64,000 nt of DNA from Leisingera daeponensis (GTDB taxonomy: Bacteria; Pseudomonadota; Alphaproteobacteria; Rhodobacterales; Rhodobacteraceae). Each line of letters begins with the position of its first letter. Within the stretch, counting starts at the first letter, position 1. Where the stretch lies: positions 186,001 to 250,000 of the forward strand of contig NZ_JAHVJA010000001.1 in NCBI RefSeq assembly GCF_019801465.1, given 5' to 3'. The notes under the pieces are model-generated. The model worked only from the letters and a program-made list of their open reading frames with translations, ran no database searches and was not told the origin of the DNA. Below, one piece after another: positions 35,437 to 44,781 of the stretch. A program made the position numbers and the translations under genes.

Positions 35437-36583
35437 CCTCTGCGCCGGGCTGCCGCCGCAGGCCAAGTGCCTCTGCCGCGCTGCCCAGGGCCAGCAGGGC
35501 CGAGAATGCCAGGCAGCCGGCCAGCCCCCAGGGGGCAAACAGCAGCCCGCCGGCAAAAGGCGCGGCGAAAACGCAGACATAGGTCACCGTGCTGTAAAGC
35601 CCCATGATGGCGCCGCGCTGCGCAGGGTCCAGCGCAGTCAGCCTTGCGACCAGCAGGTTCAGCGCCAGGTGCTGGAACACGCCCCAGGCCACCGCCGCGC
35701 CCAGAAGCAGCGGGTAGCGGCCGCCAGCGGCCATCATCAGCAGGTAGACCGCAGCCACCAGCAGAAGCACTGGCGCAGCGGCGCGTCCGGGCCCCAGCCG
35801 GTCCAGCAGCGGGTCGGCCAGCACCGCCAGGCCGAAGCCGGTGCCGTAGAACAGCGGCAGCAGCCCTGCCTGCGCTGTGGACAGGTTCAGCGTCAGCGTC
35901 ACATGGGCGCCGGTAAAGAAATAGGTGGCGTAGAAACCCAGCATCAGCAGCGCCGTTGCCAGCAGCCCGCGGGTAATTCCCGGCACCCTGAGGGCGGTCA
36001 GCGGCGAGGTCGCCTGGCCGCCTGCCTGCCCCGAATGGCGCAGCCGCGCCGACAGAGCCCAGAGCAGCAGCGTCCCGCCGGCAAGCGCCGCATAGACAGC
36101 GCGCCAGCCCGCCAGGTCCGCTGCCCAGGCGCTGGCGCTGACACCCAGCACCAGCGACACGGTCCAGCCCGTCAGCACGGCGCCCAGGGTGCGGGATTCG
36201 CGGCCCTTGGGCGCGATCGCTGCTGCCAGTGTGTAGATCGAGGGCAGCGCGGCGCCGCCTGCCAGGCCGCAGACCGCCTGCGCCGCCATCAGCCCCCAGA
36301 CCCCGGGGGCAGCGGCGCTGGCTCCCAGACCTGCGCCCAGCAGCAAAAGCGCGGCGCGCAGCAGCCGCCCGGCGCCGAAACGGTCGCCCAGCGGCGCCAG
36401 CAGCAGCGCCGCCGCCGCGACACCGAGGCCATAGGCGCTGGCCGCACGCATCACCTCGGCCGGGCTGGCGCCCAGGTCCCGGCCCACCGCTGCAACCAGC
36501 GGCGACAGCAGCAGCGAATTGGCACCAATCACGCCGATGGCGCTCATCAGAATCACGATGGAGGTGCGAAGAGACGGACGCAT
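35417..36583 (-). CDS. MFS transporter
   Basis: The 388-residue protein has twelve membrane helices with the MFS loop motif [20 protein letters not shown] (A-motif region) between helices 2 and 3, as in DHA1-type effluxers. It is divergent from the Lrp-type gene at 36656 across 72 bp, so that regulator probably controls it. Substrate unknown. Confidence 0.9.
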   Translation of the reverse strand: MRPSLRTSIVILMSAIGVIGANSLLLSPLVAAVGRDLGASPAEVMRAASAYGLGVAAAALLLAPLGDRFGAGRLLRAALLLLGAGLGASAAAPGVWGLMAAQAVCGLAGGAALPSIYTLAAAIAPKGRESRTLGAVLTGWTVSLVLGVSASAWAADLAGWRAVYAALAGGTLLLWALSARLRHSGQAGGQATSPLTALRVPGITRGLLATALLMLGFYATYFFTGAHVTLTLNLSTAQAGLLPLFYGTGFGLAVLADPLLDRLGPGRAAAPVLLLVAAVYLLMMAAGGRYPLLLGAAVAWGVFQHLALNLLVARLTALDPAQRGAIMGLYSTVTYVCVFAAPFAGGLLFAPWGLAGCLAFSALLALGSAAEALGLRRQPGAEATSAPV

Positions 36584-36655
36584 GGGGTTGCCCTCGAAAG
36601 ATGTTCTGCCAAAACTGCTAGCGGCTGAATTAAATTCTGTGAAGGGCGGGGGGAT

Positions 36656-37186
36656 ATGGCGGCGGAAAAAACAGACAGCGTTCGGAAAAACGCGGGCACG
36701 GCACGGGTGCCGGACGCTTTGGACCGAAAAATATTAGGCGCGCTAAGCGTGGATGCGACGCTGTCCTATGCCGCCATCGGGCAGGACGTCGGACTGTCGG
36801 CACCGGCGGTGCATGAACGGGTGAAGCGGCTGCGCGCCTCCGGCGCGATCGAGGCAACGGTGGCGCGGCTCGATGGCGCCGCAGTGGGCAAACCGCTGCT
36901 GGCCTTTATCCATGTGGACACCGAGGGCTGGGGCGTGACCACCGACCTGCTGGCCTTGCAGGAGATGCCGGAACTTGAAGAGGTGCACAGCTCGGCCGGC
37001 GATACTAACCTGATCCTCAAGGTGCGGGTTGCCTCCCCCAGAGCGCTGGAGGGCCTGCTGGCGCGGATCTACGAGGTCGGCTGCGTGCGGGCCACCCGCA
37101 CCTATACGGTGCTGTCAACGCATCTGGACCGGCCGGTGCAGGCGGGCACGACGGAGGATCTGGCACAGGGCGGGCCGGTGAAGTGA
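36656..37186 (+). CDS. Lrp/AsnC-family transcriptional regulator
   Basis: The 176-residue protein has a winged-helix domain (LDRKILGALSVDATLSYAAI, about residues 22-41) and a RAM effector domain (GDTNLILKVRVASPRALEGL, shortened). Members respond to amino acids. The adjacent divergent MFS gene is the likely target. Confidence 0.92.
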   Translation: MAAEKTDSVRKNAGTARVPDALDRKILGALSVDATLSYAAIGQDVGLSAPAVHERVKRLRASGAIEATVARLDGAAVGKPLLAFIHVDTEGWGVTTDLLALQEMPELEEVHSSAGDTNLILKVRVASPRALEGLLARIYEVGCVRATRTYTVLSTHLDRPVQAGTTEDLAQGGPVK

Positions 37187-37210
37187 TCACCCGCCCGGCC
37201 CTTGGGAAGC

Positions 37211-38290
37211 TTATGCAGGCGTCTTGAAGTGCTTTGACAGCTTCAGGCCCTGGCCCTGGTAGTTGGAGGCGATGCCGGCACCGTAAAGCTGCTCCGGCAC
37301 CTCGGCCATCTTCTCATAAACCAGACGGCCCACGACCTGGCCGTGCTCCAGCACAAAGGGCGCCTCGTGGCAGCGCACCTCCAGCACCCCGCGCGAGCCG
37401 GTGCCGCCGGCCGCGTCATGGCCGAAGCCGGGGTCGAAGAAGCCTGCGTAATGCACCCGGAATTCGCCGACCATCGCCAGATAGGGGGCCATTTCTGCGG
37501 CATAGGCGGGCGGGATATGCACCGCCTCGCGGCTGACCAGAATATAGAACGCGCCGGGGTCCAGGATGATGCGGCCGTCCTTGGTGCGGACCTCTTCCCA
37601 GTATTCCTGCGGGTCATATTCGCCGATCCGGTCCAGATCGATGACGCCGGTGTGCGGCTTGGCGCGGTAGCCGACCAGATCGGTGCCGGGCAGTTTCAGG
37701 TCGACGGAGAAGCCGAGCCCGTCTTCGATCACCGCCTCGCCGTCCACCAGCGGGGTGCCCGCGTGCAGCATCTTGAGTTCCGCATCGGACAGGACCGCCT
37801 GGCCGGTGCGGAAGCGGATCTGGTTGAGCCGCATGCCCGGCCGCACCAGAACCGAGAAGGAGCGGGGGCAGATTTCGGCGTAAAGCGGGCCGGTGTAGCC
37901 GGGCTTGATGCGGTCGAATTCCTCGCCGCCGTCGGTGATGGTGCGGGTCAGCAGGTCCAGCCGCCCGGTGGAGCTTTTGGCGTTGGCGACGGCCGAGACA
38001 TTATCCGGCAGCGCCAGGCCCTCCATCAGCGGCACCACATAGACGCAGCCCTTCTCCAGCACCGCGCCGTTGCTCAGGTCGATGCGGTGCATCTCGAACT
38101 CGGTCAGGCGGTCGGAAACGCTGCGGCCCTGGCCGGCCAGAAAAGACGCGCGCACCCGGTAGGCGACATGGCCCAGCCGCAGATCGAGGCTGGCAGGCTG
38201 CACCTGGCCGTCCACCAGCGGCGTGCTGACGGTGATCTCCCCGCGCTGCAGCATCATTTCAATGGTCTGGCCGGGCAATACGCCTGTCAT
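37211..38290 (-). CDS. 2'-deoxycytidine 5'-triphosphate deaminase, double-length
   Basis: The 359-residue protein is about twice the size of E. coli Dcd and has two dUTPase-like beta-barrel halves (VQPASLDLRLGHVAYRVRAS; the AKSSTGRLDLLTRTITDGGEEFD region; HYAGFFDPGFGH in the second half). Alphaproteobacteria carry this fused form. It converts dCTP to dUTP, the precursor of dTMP. ATG 38290 follows GGAGG; an upstream extension to 38371 is not supported. Confidence 0.9.
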   Translation of the reverse strand: MTGVLPGQTIEMMLQRGEITVSTPLVDGQVQPASLDLRLGHVAYRVRASFLAGQGRSVSDRLTEFEMHRIDLSNGAVLEKGCVYVVPLMEGLALPDNVSAVANAKSSTGRLDLLTRTITDGGEEFDRIKPGYTGPLYAEICPRSFSVLVRPGMRLNQIRFRTGQAVLSDAELKMLHAGTPLVDGEAVIEDGLGFSVDLKLPGTDLVGYRAKPHTGVIDLDRIGEYDPQEYWEEVRTKDGRIILDPGAFYILVSREAVHIPPAYAAEMAPYLAMVGEFRVHYAGFFDPGFGHDAAGGTGSRGVLEVRCHEAPFVLEHGQVVGRLVYEKMAEVPEQLYGAGIASNYQGQGLKLSKHFKTPA

Positions 38291-38389
38291 GTCCTGTCCC
38301 CCTCCGCGCCGGTTTTCCGGCGATGCTGGCCCAAATGGACCCCGTGCGCAATCCCTGTGCGCAGCCGCCAAAGCCTTGCGCAGGATACG

Positions 38390-38424
38390 AAAACGCCCGG
38401 GTGCGTGAACACCCGGGCGTTTTT
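38390..38424. terminator. Bidirectional terminator between the deaminase gene and tRNA-Pro
   Basis: AAAACGCCCGGGTG and CACCCGGGCGTTTT form a 14-bp perfect stem with loop CGTGAA, flanked by A and T runs. It directly follows tRNA-Pro on the minus strand. Confidence 0.9.
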
Positions 38425-38428
38425 CATA

Positions 38429-38505
38429 TGGTCGGGCTAGCAGGACTCGAACCTGCGACCTTCCGTCCCCCAGACGGACGCGCTACCAGGCTGCGCCATA
38501 GCCCG
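38429..38505 (-). tRNA. tRNA-Pro (anticodon GGG)
   Basis: The minus strand reads as a full cloverleaf: acceptor CGGGCTA/TAGCCCG, anticodon stem TCCGT/ACGGA with loop CTGGGGG (anticodon GGG at 38469-38471), T-arm GCAGG-TTCGAAT-CCTGC, discriminator A and an encoded CCA end. The GGG anticodon reads CCC/CCU proline codons. Confidence 0.97.
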
Positions 38506-38699
38506 TTGCAAAGCCTTCTAACCGTTTTCGCGGCGGGGGCAAGAGGGGGCGGCAAGATTTTTTGTGCTGCCGCAAAGAAATTCAGCGGGCTGAGGCGGTT
38601 GCAGCGCCGCCCGCCTGCGTCTGCTGTTTTCCCGTGCCGGGACCGGTCCGGAAATCAGGGAAAGCGGGCCGGGCTGCGGACCGGATTCCGGTGCCTGGT

Positions 38700-40613
38700 T
38701 TACGGTTTGCCTGCGGCCAGCGCCCGCAGTTCTTCGGCGCAGGCGGCAACGCCGGCCACCGATTGCGGCGGCAGGCTGCTGGTCGCGGCCAGAAGCGCCA
38801 GGATGCCGGGCTGCGGCGGGGCCAGGGCAGGCACAGGCGCCTCCGCAAGCGCTTCCGCCGCGTCTTCGGAAAGCTGATCGGGAGTGGCACCAGCCACTGC
38901 CTCGGTCTCCGGCTGCATGTCCGGCTCCGATCCTGGAAGGGCGTCCGGCCGGATATCCTCTTCCTCGCCGCCGTTGAAGCCGCTGGCAAACTCGAGCGCG
39001 TCGACCTGGCGGGCGGCCTCGTCCAGATCATGCGGCGGAAAGGCTTCGGCGGGGTCGGAAGGCGTATCCGGCTCAGGATCAGGCTCCGTGTCCGGTTCTT
39101 CCCGCGCGGGAAAGGCGAAGTCCAGCGGTTCCTCGGGCTGCATCCCCGCGGCGGCGATCAGGGTGTCCTCTGCCGGGGACGGGTCTGCCGGACCCTCCGG
39201 CACCGGGTCCATTGCGGCGGTATCTGCGGTGAAGGAAGGAAGCTCTTCCGCGTCCGCATCAGCGGTGTCTTCTTCGCGTTCGCGCGCATCCGCGGCGGCG
39301 GGCTGCTCCGGTGCCTCCGCGGCTCCGGCAGCGGCATCCGGTTCCGGCAGGTGTTCCTGACCGGTCAGGGGCGCAAGCTCCTGCGGTGGCGCAGGCGGGG
39401 TCTCCGGGTCTGCATCGGGCGCATGGCCGGCCTCCGCTTGGGGTGCGTGCTCCGCCGCAGCCGGTTCCTGCACCTCTGCGTCCGCGGCAATGGGGGCTTC
39501 TGTGTCCGGTTCCGGCAGGTGTTCCTGTCCGGTCAGCGGCGCAAGCTCTTCCAGCGGCGCAGGCGGTGCCTGGGGGGCTGAATCCGTCTCAAGGTCGGCG
39601 GCGGTATCCGGCGCCTCGTCCGCCGGGGGTGCTGCGGGCTGCAGTTCTTCCCCAAAAGCGGCCTCTGCGGCGGCTGGCTGACCGGCAAGAAGCGGCAGTG
39701 CCTCATCCGCTTCGGGAGCGGCTTCCGGCGGCAGTGGCGTGTCCGTTTCGGCCTCTGCCAGCGGCGCGGACGGAGGACGCCCGGCCTCTGCAGCGGCTTC
39801 CCCGGCGGCATGCGCCAGCAATTCTTCAGCGCCGGAAGCAGCGGGCTGGTGTTCCTGCTCTGCCGATGGGGCAGGCTCCCCTGATTCCGGCTGGTCTTCC
39901 GGCGGTTCGGCGCTGGCAGGCTGCTCCAGGCTGCCCTCTTCTGCTGTGAAGGGCTCCGGGCCGGAGGGGGCGGGCTGCGAGCTTTCGGCTGCGGGGCATG
40001 CGGCGTCTTCGGCGGCTTCTGCAGCAGCGCCGGACGGTTCTTCCGCTGCGGGCGGCGCGTCACCGGCAGAATCGGCGCCGCCGGCCGGTGACGCGGGCGC
40101 GAGGTTCATCTGCATCTGCGGTGCGGCTGCAGCTTCCGGCCGCGGCGCGGCAGGGGAAGGGGTGGACAAGGATGGCGGGCGCGGGACATCTGCCATCGTC
40201 GGCTTCGGGAAGCCCAGGACGTTGCTGTCCTCCGCCGCTGCCTGCGGTGCGGCTTCCGCGCTCAGGTCCAGCGTCTCCTGCCAGTCCTTGCCCAGCGTGT
40301 CGGCAGGCGGTGCCTTGGCGGCGGGCGCTTCCTCGCCCTCCAGCGGGTGAGACAGGCCGACGACATGGGCCACGCCGTGCTCGCGCAGCAGCGCCTGCAC
40401 CTCCTTGATGGACAGGCCGTCGTCGTGCAGCAGTTTCCTGATTCCGCCCAGCAGCTGCATGTCCGCAGGCCGGTAATAGCGCCGCCCGCCGGCGCGCTTC
40501 ACAGGTTTGACCTGGGTGAACTTGCTCTCCCAGAAGCGCAGAACATGCGCTTGCACGTCCAGCCATTCCGCAACTTCGCTGATGGTGCGGAAGGCGTCCG
40601 GTGATTTCGACAT
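38700..40613 (-). CDS. MerR-family regulator with a very long acidic Ala/Pro/Glu tail
   Basis: The 637-residue protein has a normal MerR DNA-binding domain at residues 8-80 ([40 protein letters not shown]). The rest, about 540 residues, is low-complexity Ala/Pro/Glu, predicted disordered, with a 56-residue-spaced internal duplication of [16 protein letters not shown] short folded segment may close the C-terminus ([20 protein letters not shown]). Typical homologues next to ihfA are much shorter. Target unknown; IhfA is encoded 16 nt upstream. Confidence 0.88.
   Translation of the reverse strand: MSKSPDAFRTISEVAEWLDVQAHVLRFWESKFTQVKPVKRAGGRRYYRPADMQLLGGIRKLLHDDGLSIKEVQALLREHGVAHVVGLSHPLEGEEAPAAKAPPADTLGKDWQETLDLSAEAAPQAAAEDSNVLGFPKPTMADVPRPPSLSTPSPAAPRPEAAAAPQMQMNLAPASPAGGADSAGDAPPAAEEPSGAAAEAAEDAACPAAESSQPAPSGPEPFTAEEGSLEQPASAEPPEDQPESGEPAPSAEQEHQPAASGAEELLAHAAGEAAAEAGRPPSAPLAEAETDTPLPPEAAPEADEALPLLAGQPAAAEAAFGEELQPAAPPADEAPDTAADLETDSAPQAPPAPLEELAPLTGQEHLPEPDTEAPIAADAEVQEPAAAEHAPQAEAGHAPDADPETPPAPPQELAPLTGQEHLPEPDAAAGAAEAPEQPAAADAREREEDTADADAEELPSFTADTAAMDPVPEGPADPSPAEDTLIAAAGMQPEEPLDFAFPAREEPDTEPDPEPDTPSDPAEAFPPHDLDEAARQVDALEFASGFNGGEEEDIRPDALPGSEPDMQPETEAVAGATPDQLSEDAAEALAEAPVPALAPPQPGILALLAATSSLPPQSVAGVAACAEELRALAAGKP
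39337..39398 (-). repeat. Direct repeat unit A inside merR
   Basis: A 62-nt unit that recurs nearly unchanged at 39505-39566, both encoding [15 protein letters not shown] on the minus strand. Offset 168 nt keeps the frame. Confidence 0.8.
39505..39566 (-). repeat. Direct repeat unit B inside merR
   Basis: Second copy of the unit at 39337-39398. The two copies differ at only a few bases, indicating a recent in-frame duplication in the tail. Confidence 0.8.
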
Positions 40614-40629
40614 GGCCTATTGGTCCCGT

Positions 40630-40932
40630 TTACTTACGGTTGCCGTCTGCCACGCGGTCTTTCATCAGGTGGGAGGGCCGGAAGGTCAGCACGCGGCGCG
40701 GCTGGATCGGCACTTCTTCGCCCGTTTTCGGGTTGCGCCCCACCCGGGCTGACTTGTCCCTTACGCTGAAGGTGCCGAACGAGGAGATTTTCACCTGTTC
40801 ACCGCGCACCAGGGCATCCGACATATGCTGAAGCATGCTTTCCACCAGCTGTGCGCTTTCGTTGCGCGACAGGCCGACTTCCCGGAAAACAGCTTCACTC
40901 AAATCCATTCGTGTCAGTGTTTTTTCGCCCAT
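40630..40932 (-). CDS. ihfA: Integration host factor subunit alpha
   Basis: The 100-residue protein has the HU/IHF fold with the DNA-bending arm motif [12 protein letters not shown] and the family signature [13 protein letters not shown]. With IhfB it bends DNA sharply at specific sites. Start 40932 ([11 protein letters not shown]). It follows fabH and precedes merR, a conserved order. Confidence 0.96.
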   Translation of the reverse strand: MGEKTLTRMDLSEAVFREVGLSRNESAQLVESMLQHMSDALVRGEQVKISSFGTFSVRDKSARVGRNPKTGEEVPIQPRRVLTFRPSHLMKDRVADGNRK

Positions 40933-41033
40933 ACCAATCCCCGTTGTTTGCCAAAGCATAGGGCGGAGGGAATTTCCCTGTCAATATCAATGAATTGCGC
41001 CGGGGTATTCGGGCGGAAATTAGAGCTGCGCGG

Positions 41034-42005
41034 TCACCAGCGCAGCACAACAGCCCCCCAGGCCAGGCCGCCGCCGATGGCCTCAGTCACGATCAGATCG
41101 CCTTCCTTGATCTGGCCGCGTTCCTTGCCGACCGACAGGGCCAGCGGAATGGAGGCGGCGGAGGTGTTGCCGTGATCCTGCACGGTTACCACCACGTTGT
41201 CCATGCTGAGGCCCATTTTCTTGGCGGTGCCCTGGATGATGCGGATATTGGCCTGATGCGGCACGATCCAGTCGACATCCGAAGCCGAGAGGCCTGCGCG
41301 GTCCAGCGCGGTGTTGGCGGTGGAGGCAAGTTTTTCGACCGCGTGGCGGAACACCTGGTTGCCCTGCATCCGCAGGTGGCCGGTGGACTGGGTGGACACG
41401 CCGCCGTCGACGTAGAGCAGATCCTTGTAGCGGCCGTCCGAGTTGAGGTCGGTGGCCAGGATGCCGCGGTCCTTGTTGGTGCCGGGCTGTTCCTGGGCCT
41501 CCAGCAGCAGCGCGCCGGCGCCGTCGCCGAACAGCACGCAGGTTCCGCGGTCGGTCCAGTCCATGATCCGGCTGAAGGTTTCCGCGCCAATCACCATCAC
41601 ACGCGAGGCCTGGCCGGAGGCGATCAGCGCGCTGGCGTTGGAAAGCGCGTAGACAAATCCCGCGCAGACCGCCTGCACGTCGAAGGCAAAGCCCTTAGTC
41701 ATGCCCAGCTTGGACTGCACCATGGTGGCGGCAGAGGGGAAGGTGAGATCGGGGGTGGAGGTTGCCACCACGATGGCATCCACATCATCCGCGGTCAGTC
41801 CCGCGTCCGCCAAAGCGCGTTCAGCTGCCTTGGCGGCCATATCAGAAGTGGTCTCTCCCTCAGCGGCGAAATGGCGGCGTTCGATGCCAGACCGGGTGCG
41901 GATCCATTCATCCGATGTATCCAGCGTGGCCTCGAATTCCGCGTTTTCAACCACCCGTTCGGGAAGGTAATGGCCAGTGCCAACAACTACCGCACGTCGC
42001 GTCAT
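41034..42005 (-). CDS. fabH: 3-oxoacyl-ACP synthase III
   Basis: The 323-residue enzyme has the catalytic triad in context: Cys in QAVCAGFVYAL, His in VPHQANIRII and Asn in DHGNTSAAS. FabH condenses acetyl-CoA with malonyl-ACP to start fatty-acid synthesis. It is 18 nt after plsX in the lipid cluster. Confidence 0.97.
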   Translation of the reverse strand: MTRRAVVVGTGHYLPERVVENAEFEATLDTSDEWIRTRSGIERRHFAAEGETTSDMAAKAAERALADAGLTADDVDAIVVATSTPDLTFPSAATMVQSKLGMTKGFAFDVQAVCAGFVYALSNASALIASGQASRVMVIGAETFSRIMDWTDRGTCVLFGDGAGALLLEAQEQPGTNKDRGILATDLNSDGRYKDLLYVDGGVSTQSTGHLRMQGNQVFRHAVEKLASTANTALDRAGLSASDVDWIVPHQANIRIIQGTAKKMGLSMDNVVVTVQDHGNTSAASIPLALSVGKERGQIKEGDLIVTEAIGGGLAWGAVVLRW

Positions 42006-42023
42006 CCGGAGCCTGCCTTGCTG

Positions 42024-43136
42024 TTATTCTTTGTCAGTGGCCGCCCGCACAGCGCGGGGGGCAGTATCATCTTGGGTATGCGCGCCGGCAGATGCAACCC
42101 GCGCCGCCAGCTTTTCGGCAAAACCGTGCTGAGCAAGCCGGAATGCGAGCTTCACCGCCGCCGAGACTCCGGTGGCGTCTGCCCCGCCGTGGGATTTGAC
42201 CACAGTGCCGTTGAGGCCAAGGAACACGCCGCCGTTCACCCGCCGCGGGTCCATGCGTTTTGACAGCCTTTTCAAGGAGGTCATCGCCAGAAGCGCGGCA
42301 ATTTTCGACAGAAAGGAATACTCGAACGCCTCGCGCAGGGCGGTGCGCATCACCCGGGCAGTGCCTTCGCCGGTCTTGATTGCCACGTTTCCGGTAAAGC
42401 CGTCGGTGACGATCACATCTACGGCATTACCGGGTATGTCGCTGCCTTCGACAAAGCCGACGAACTCGTAGCTTGCCTGCGCGGCATGCCCGGCAATCAG
42501 CGCGTAGGCCTCCTTCAGCTCCGCGCGGCCCTTGTGCTCCTCGGTGCCGACATTCAGCAGGCCGACGCGGGGGCGGGAGAGGTCCATCGAGTTGCGCACA
42601 TAAGAGGTGCCCATCAGGGCATACTGCAGCAGGTCCTCGGCATCCGCCTTCACATCGGCGCCCACATCCAGCATCACGTTGAACCCCTGCGGGTTCAGCG
42701 ACGGCCAGAGGATTGCAATAGCAGGGCGGTTGACGCCCGGCAGCTTGCGCAGCCGCAGCATGCTGAGCGCCATCAGCGCGCCGGTGTTGCCGCAGGACAC
42801 CGCGCCGGCCGCCTCGCCGTTCTTGACTGCTTCCAGCGCCGACCACATCGAGGTGCCCTTGCCGTTGCGCATCACCTGGGAAGGCTTGTCCTCCATAGTG
42901 ACCACTTCGCGGACATCGCGGATCTCGACGCGGCCTTTCAGCGCGCGCTTGCGGGCGACCAGGGGGGTCAGCTGTTCGGCAGGACCGTGCAGGATGAACC
43001 CGAGGTCCGGGTTCTTCTGTGCGGACATGGCAATGCCGGCCACCACAACTGCGGGGCCGGCGTCTCCGCCCATGGCGTCAACAGAAATGGTGATGCGGCC
43101 GGCTTTTGCCTGAATTTGATCGGGTTTACCCGTCAT
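42024..43136 (-). CDS. plsX: Phosphate acyltransferase PlsX
   Basis: The 370-residue protein has the PlsX pattern ISVDAMGGDAGP and later GNTGALMALSML and FTGNVAIKTGEGTA. It turns acyl-ACP into acyl-phosphate for PlsY, the first step of phospholipid synthesis, at the membrane surface. It follows rpmF by 37 nt and precedes fabH. Confidence 0.97.
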   Translation of the reverse strand: MTGKPDQIQAKAGRITISVDAMGGDAGPAVVVAGIAMSAQKNPDLGFILHGPAEQLTPLVARKRALKGRVEIRDVREVVTMEDKPSQVMRNGKGTSMWSALEAVKNGEAAGAVSCGNTGALMALSMLRLRKLPGVNRPAIAILWPSLNPQGFNVMLDVGADVKADAEDLLQYALMGTSYVRNSMDLSRPRVGLLNVGTEEHKGRAELKEAYALIAGHAAQASYEFVGFVEGSDIPGNAVDVIVTDGFTGNVAIKTGEGTARVMRTALREAFEYSFLSKIAALLAMTSLKRLSKRMDPRRVNGGVFLGLNGTVVKSHGGADATGVSAAVKLAFRLAQHGFAEKLAARVASAGAHTQDDTAPRAVRAATDKE

Positions 43137-43173
43137 GCGAAAGCCTGCCTGGCATCAGGATCCTGTCCGTGGC

Positions 43174-43380
43174 TTACGCCGCGTCCTCGTCGATCTCGAT
43201 CTCGTCAGCCGCTGCGACGATTTCCTTGTCGTCGTAATGGCCGCAGGAGGGGCACACGTGATGCGGGCGCTTCAGCTCGCCGCAGTTGCCGCATTCGTTC
43301 GGGTTCGCAGCAACCAGTGCATCGTGCGCGCGGCGGTTGTTGCGGCGCGATTTGGATACTTTGTTCTGTTGGACGGCCAT
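43174..43380 (-). CDS. rpmF: 50S ribosomal protein L32
   Basis: The 68-residue protein starts [20 protein letters not shown] and has the zinc-ribbon cysteines CGNCG...CPSCG. L32 is a late-assembling large-subunit protein. The rpmF-plsX-fabH order is conserved in bacteria. The 224-bp gap upstream (43381-43604) may hold a promoter of its own. Confidence 0.97.
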   Translation of the reverse strand: MAVQQNKVSKSRRNNRRAHDALVAANPNECGNCGELKRPHHVCPSCGHYDDKEIVAAADEIEIDEDAA

Positions 43381-43604
43381 GTCTCAACCTTTGTCTGTTT
43401 GGGCCTTGGGGGCAGCCCCGCGGCGCGATTGCATTCTGTTCGATCAGTCTGACGTGCGTTTAGGCGTCTGCCCAAGCATTGTCCAACCAAAAATTCCGAT
43501 GAGCGCGCGAAAATACTGCGAATCTCCGCTGGCGCAAGCTGTTTTTTAGGGCAGGGGCGGGGGCGGCGCCAGAGGCGATTTTCTGCGCTGCAAAAAATCT
43601 GTCC

Positions 43605-44141
43605 TCAATCCTCATCCTTCAGCTGGCTGCGCAGCGCGGCCAGGCCGGCAAAGGGCCGGGTGTCCTCGTCCCGCATCGGCTGCACCCCGTCCTCGGCGTA
43701 GACCGCCTCGCCCAGCTCGGCGCCGGCCTTGCGCGGGTAGGCCGGGATGTGCAGCGCCAGCGCCTCGGCCATCACGGCGGCCGGATCGATATGGCTGCCC
43801 AGAGGTTCGATGCTGTCGTCCTCCGGCATTTCGACCTCAGCGCCTTCCGGGGTTTCGATGCGGGCCAGGTAGGTGATCTCGACCGGCTCCTCGATCCGTG
43901 TGGTCACCGGCTCCAGCGTCACCACGCAGTCCTGCACCACGGTGGCGCCCAGGCGCCCGGTCAGTTTCCAGTCCTTCTTGCCCATCGCCCTGATCTCGCC
44001 GGCGAAGCGGGCCTTGCGCAGGCTGTTCACGCCGAATTCCGCGGCCAGCGCGGCAAGGGCGTCCTTGCCCGGAGTTATTTCGAAGGCGGTCGGGGCGTTC
44101 TGCGGCAGGTCCGCCACCCGCAAAGCGGTGCTGTCAGACAT
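43605..44141 (-). CDS. DUF177 (YceD)-family protein
   Basis: The 178-residue acidic protein has the DUF177 pattern with the Cys-containing VVQDCVVTLEPVTTRIEEPV. In plants and bacteria YceD is linked to 23S rRNA accumulation; it nearly always lies before rpmF, as here. Confidence 0.9.
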   Translation of the reverse strand: MSDSTALRVADLPQNAPTAFEITPGKDALAALAAEFGVNSLRKARFAGEIRAMGKKDWKLTGRLGATVVQDCVVTLEPVTTRIEEPVEITYLARIETPEGAEVEMPEDDSIEPLGSHIDPAAVMAEALALHIPAYPRKAGAELGEAVYAEDGVQPMRDEDTRPFAGLAALRSQLKDED

Positions 44142-44242
44142 AATCGGGGACTTTCGTTTCTTGAACCGGAGGCGGTCATTAGGTAATCGGGATGAAAGAC
44201 GTATTCAAGCCGCCGGACATGGCGGCAGGCTGGGGGGCAGTC

Positions 44243-44716
44243 ATGGTTGCAAAGGCATTTCACTTCAAGGCCGTTTTGCGCGGCGCAGTATTTGCGGCGG
44301 CAGGGCTGGCACTGGCGGCCTGCACGTCCGTCTACCGCAAGCATGGCTACGTGCCGACGCCGGACCAACTGGCCGAGGTGGTGCCGGGCATCGACACCCG
44401 GGATTCGGTGGCGGAGACCATCGGGCGGCCGTCCTCAACCGGCGTGTTGAACGAAAGCGGCTATTATTACGTCGCCACCCGGTTCCGCCATTATGGTGCC
44501 AAGGCGCCGGAACCGGTGGCACGCGATCTGGTGGCGATCAGCTTTGATGCCGCTGGCGTGGTGCAGGGGATTGAGCGCTACAGCCTGGAAGACGGCAAGG
44601 TGGTGCCGCTGGAGCGCCGGGTGACCAGCTCCGGGGTGCAGGACAACACCTTCCTGCGCCAGCTGCTGGGCAGCCTGGGCAACTTCGGTCCCGGCCAGAT
44701 CCTGGATACCGAATAG
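44243..44716 (+). CDS. bamE: Outer membrane protein assembly factor BamE
   Basis: The 157-residue lipoprotein has lipobox LAAC (Cys near 30) and the SmpA/OmlA core GIDTRDSVAETIGRPSSTGV. BamE is an accessory of the BAM beta-barrel insertase in the outer membrane. ATG 44243 follows GGGGGG; in-frame starts at 44192 and 44219 exist. It is divergent from the DUF177 gene. Confidence 0.9.
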   Translation: MVAKAFHFKAVLRGAVFAAAGLALAACTSVYRKHGYVPTPDQLAEVVPGIDTRDSVAETIGRPSSTGVLNESGYYYVATRFRHYGAKAPEPVARDLVAISFDAAGVVQGIERYSLEDGKVVPLERRVTSSGVQDNTFLRQLLGSLGNFGPGQILDTE

Positions 44717-44781
44717 GGCGGCTTCACTGCTCTGTCACAGCACGTATGCTATGGGCTGAGCCGGAGAATGGGGAGGCTGCG

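Noticed and set aside
35285-36628. A 447-codon plus-strand frame
   Set aside because: It is antisense to the MFS gene; the product is Gln/Arg-rich without domain, and the membrane helices are on the minus strand.
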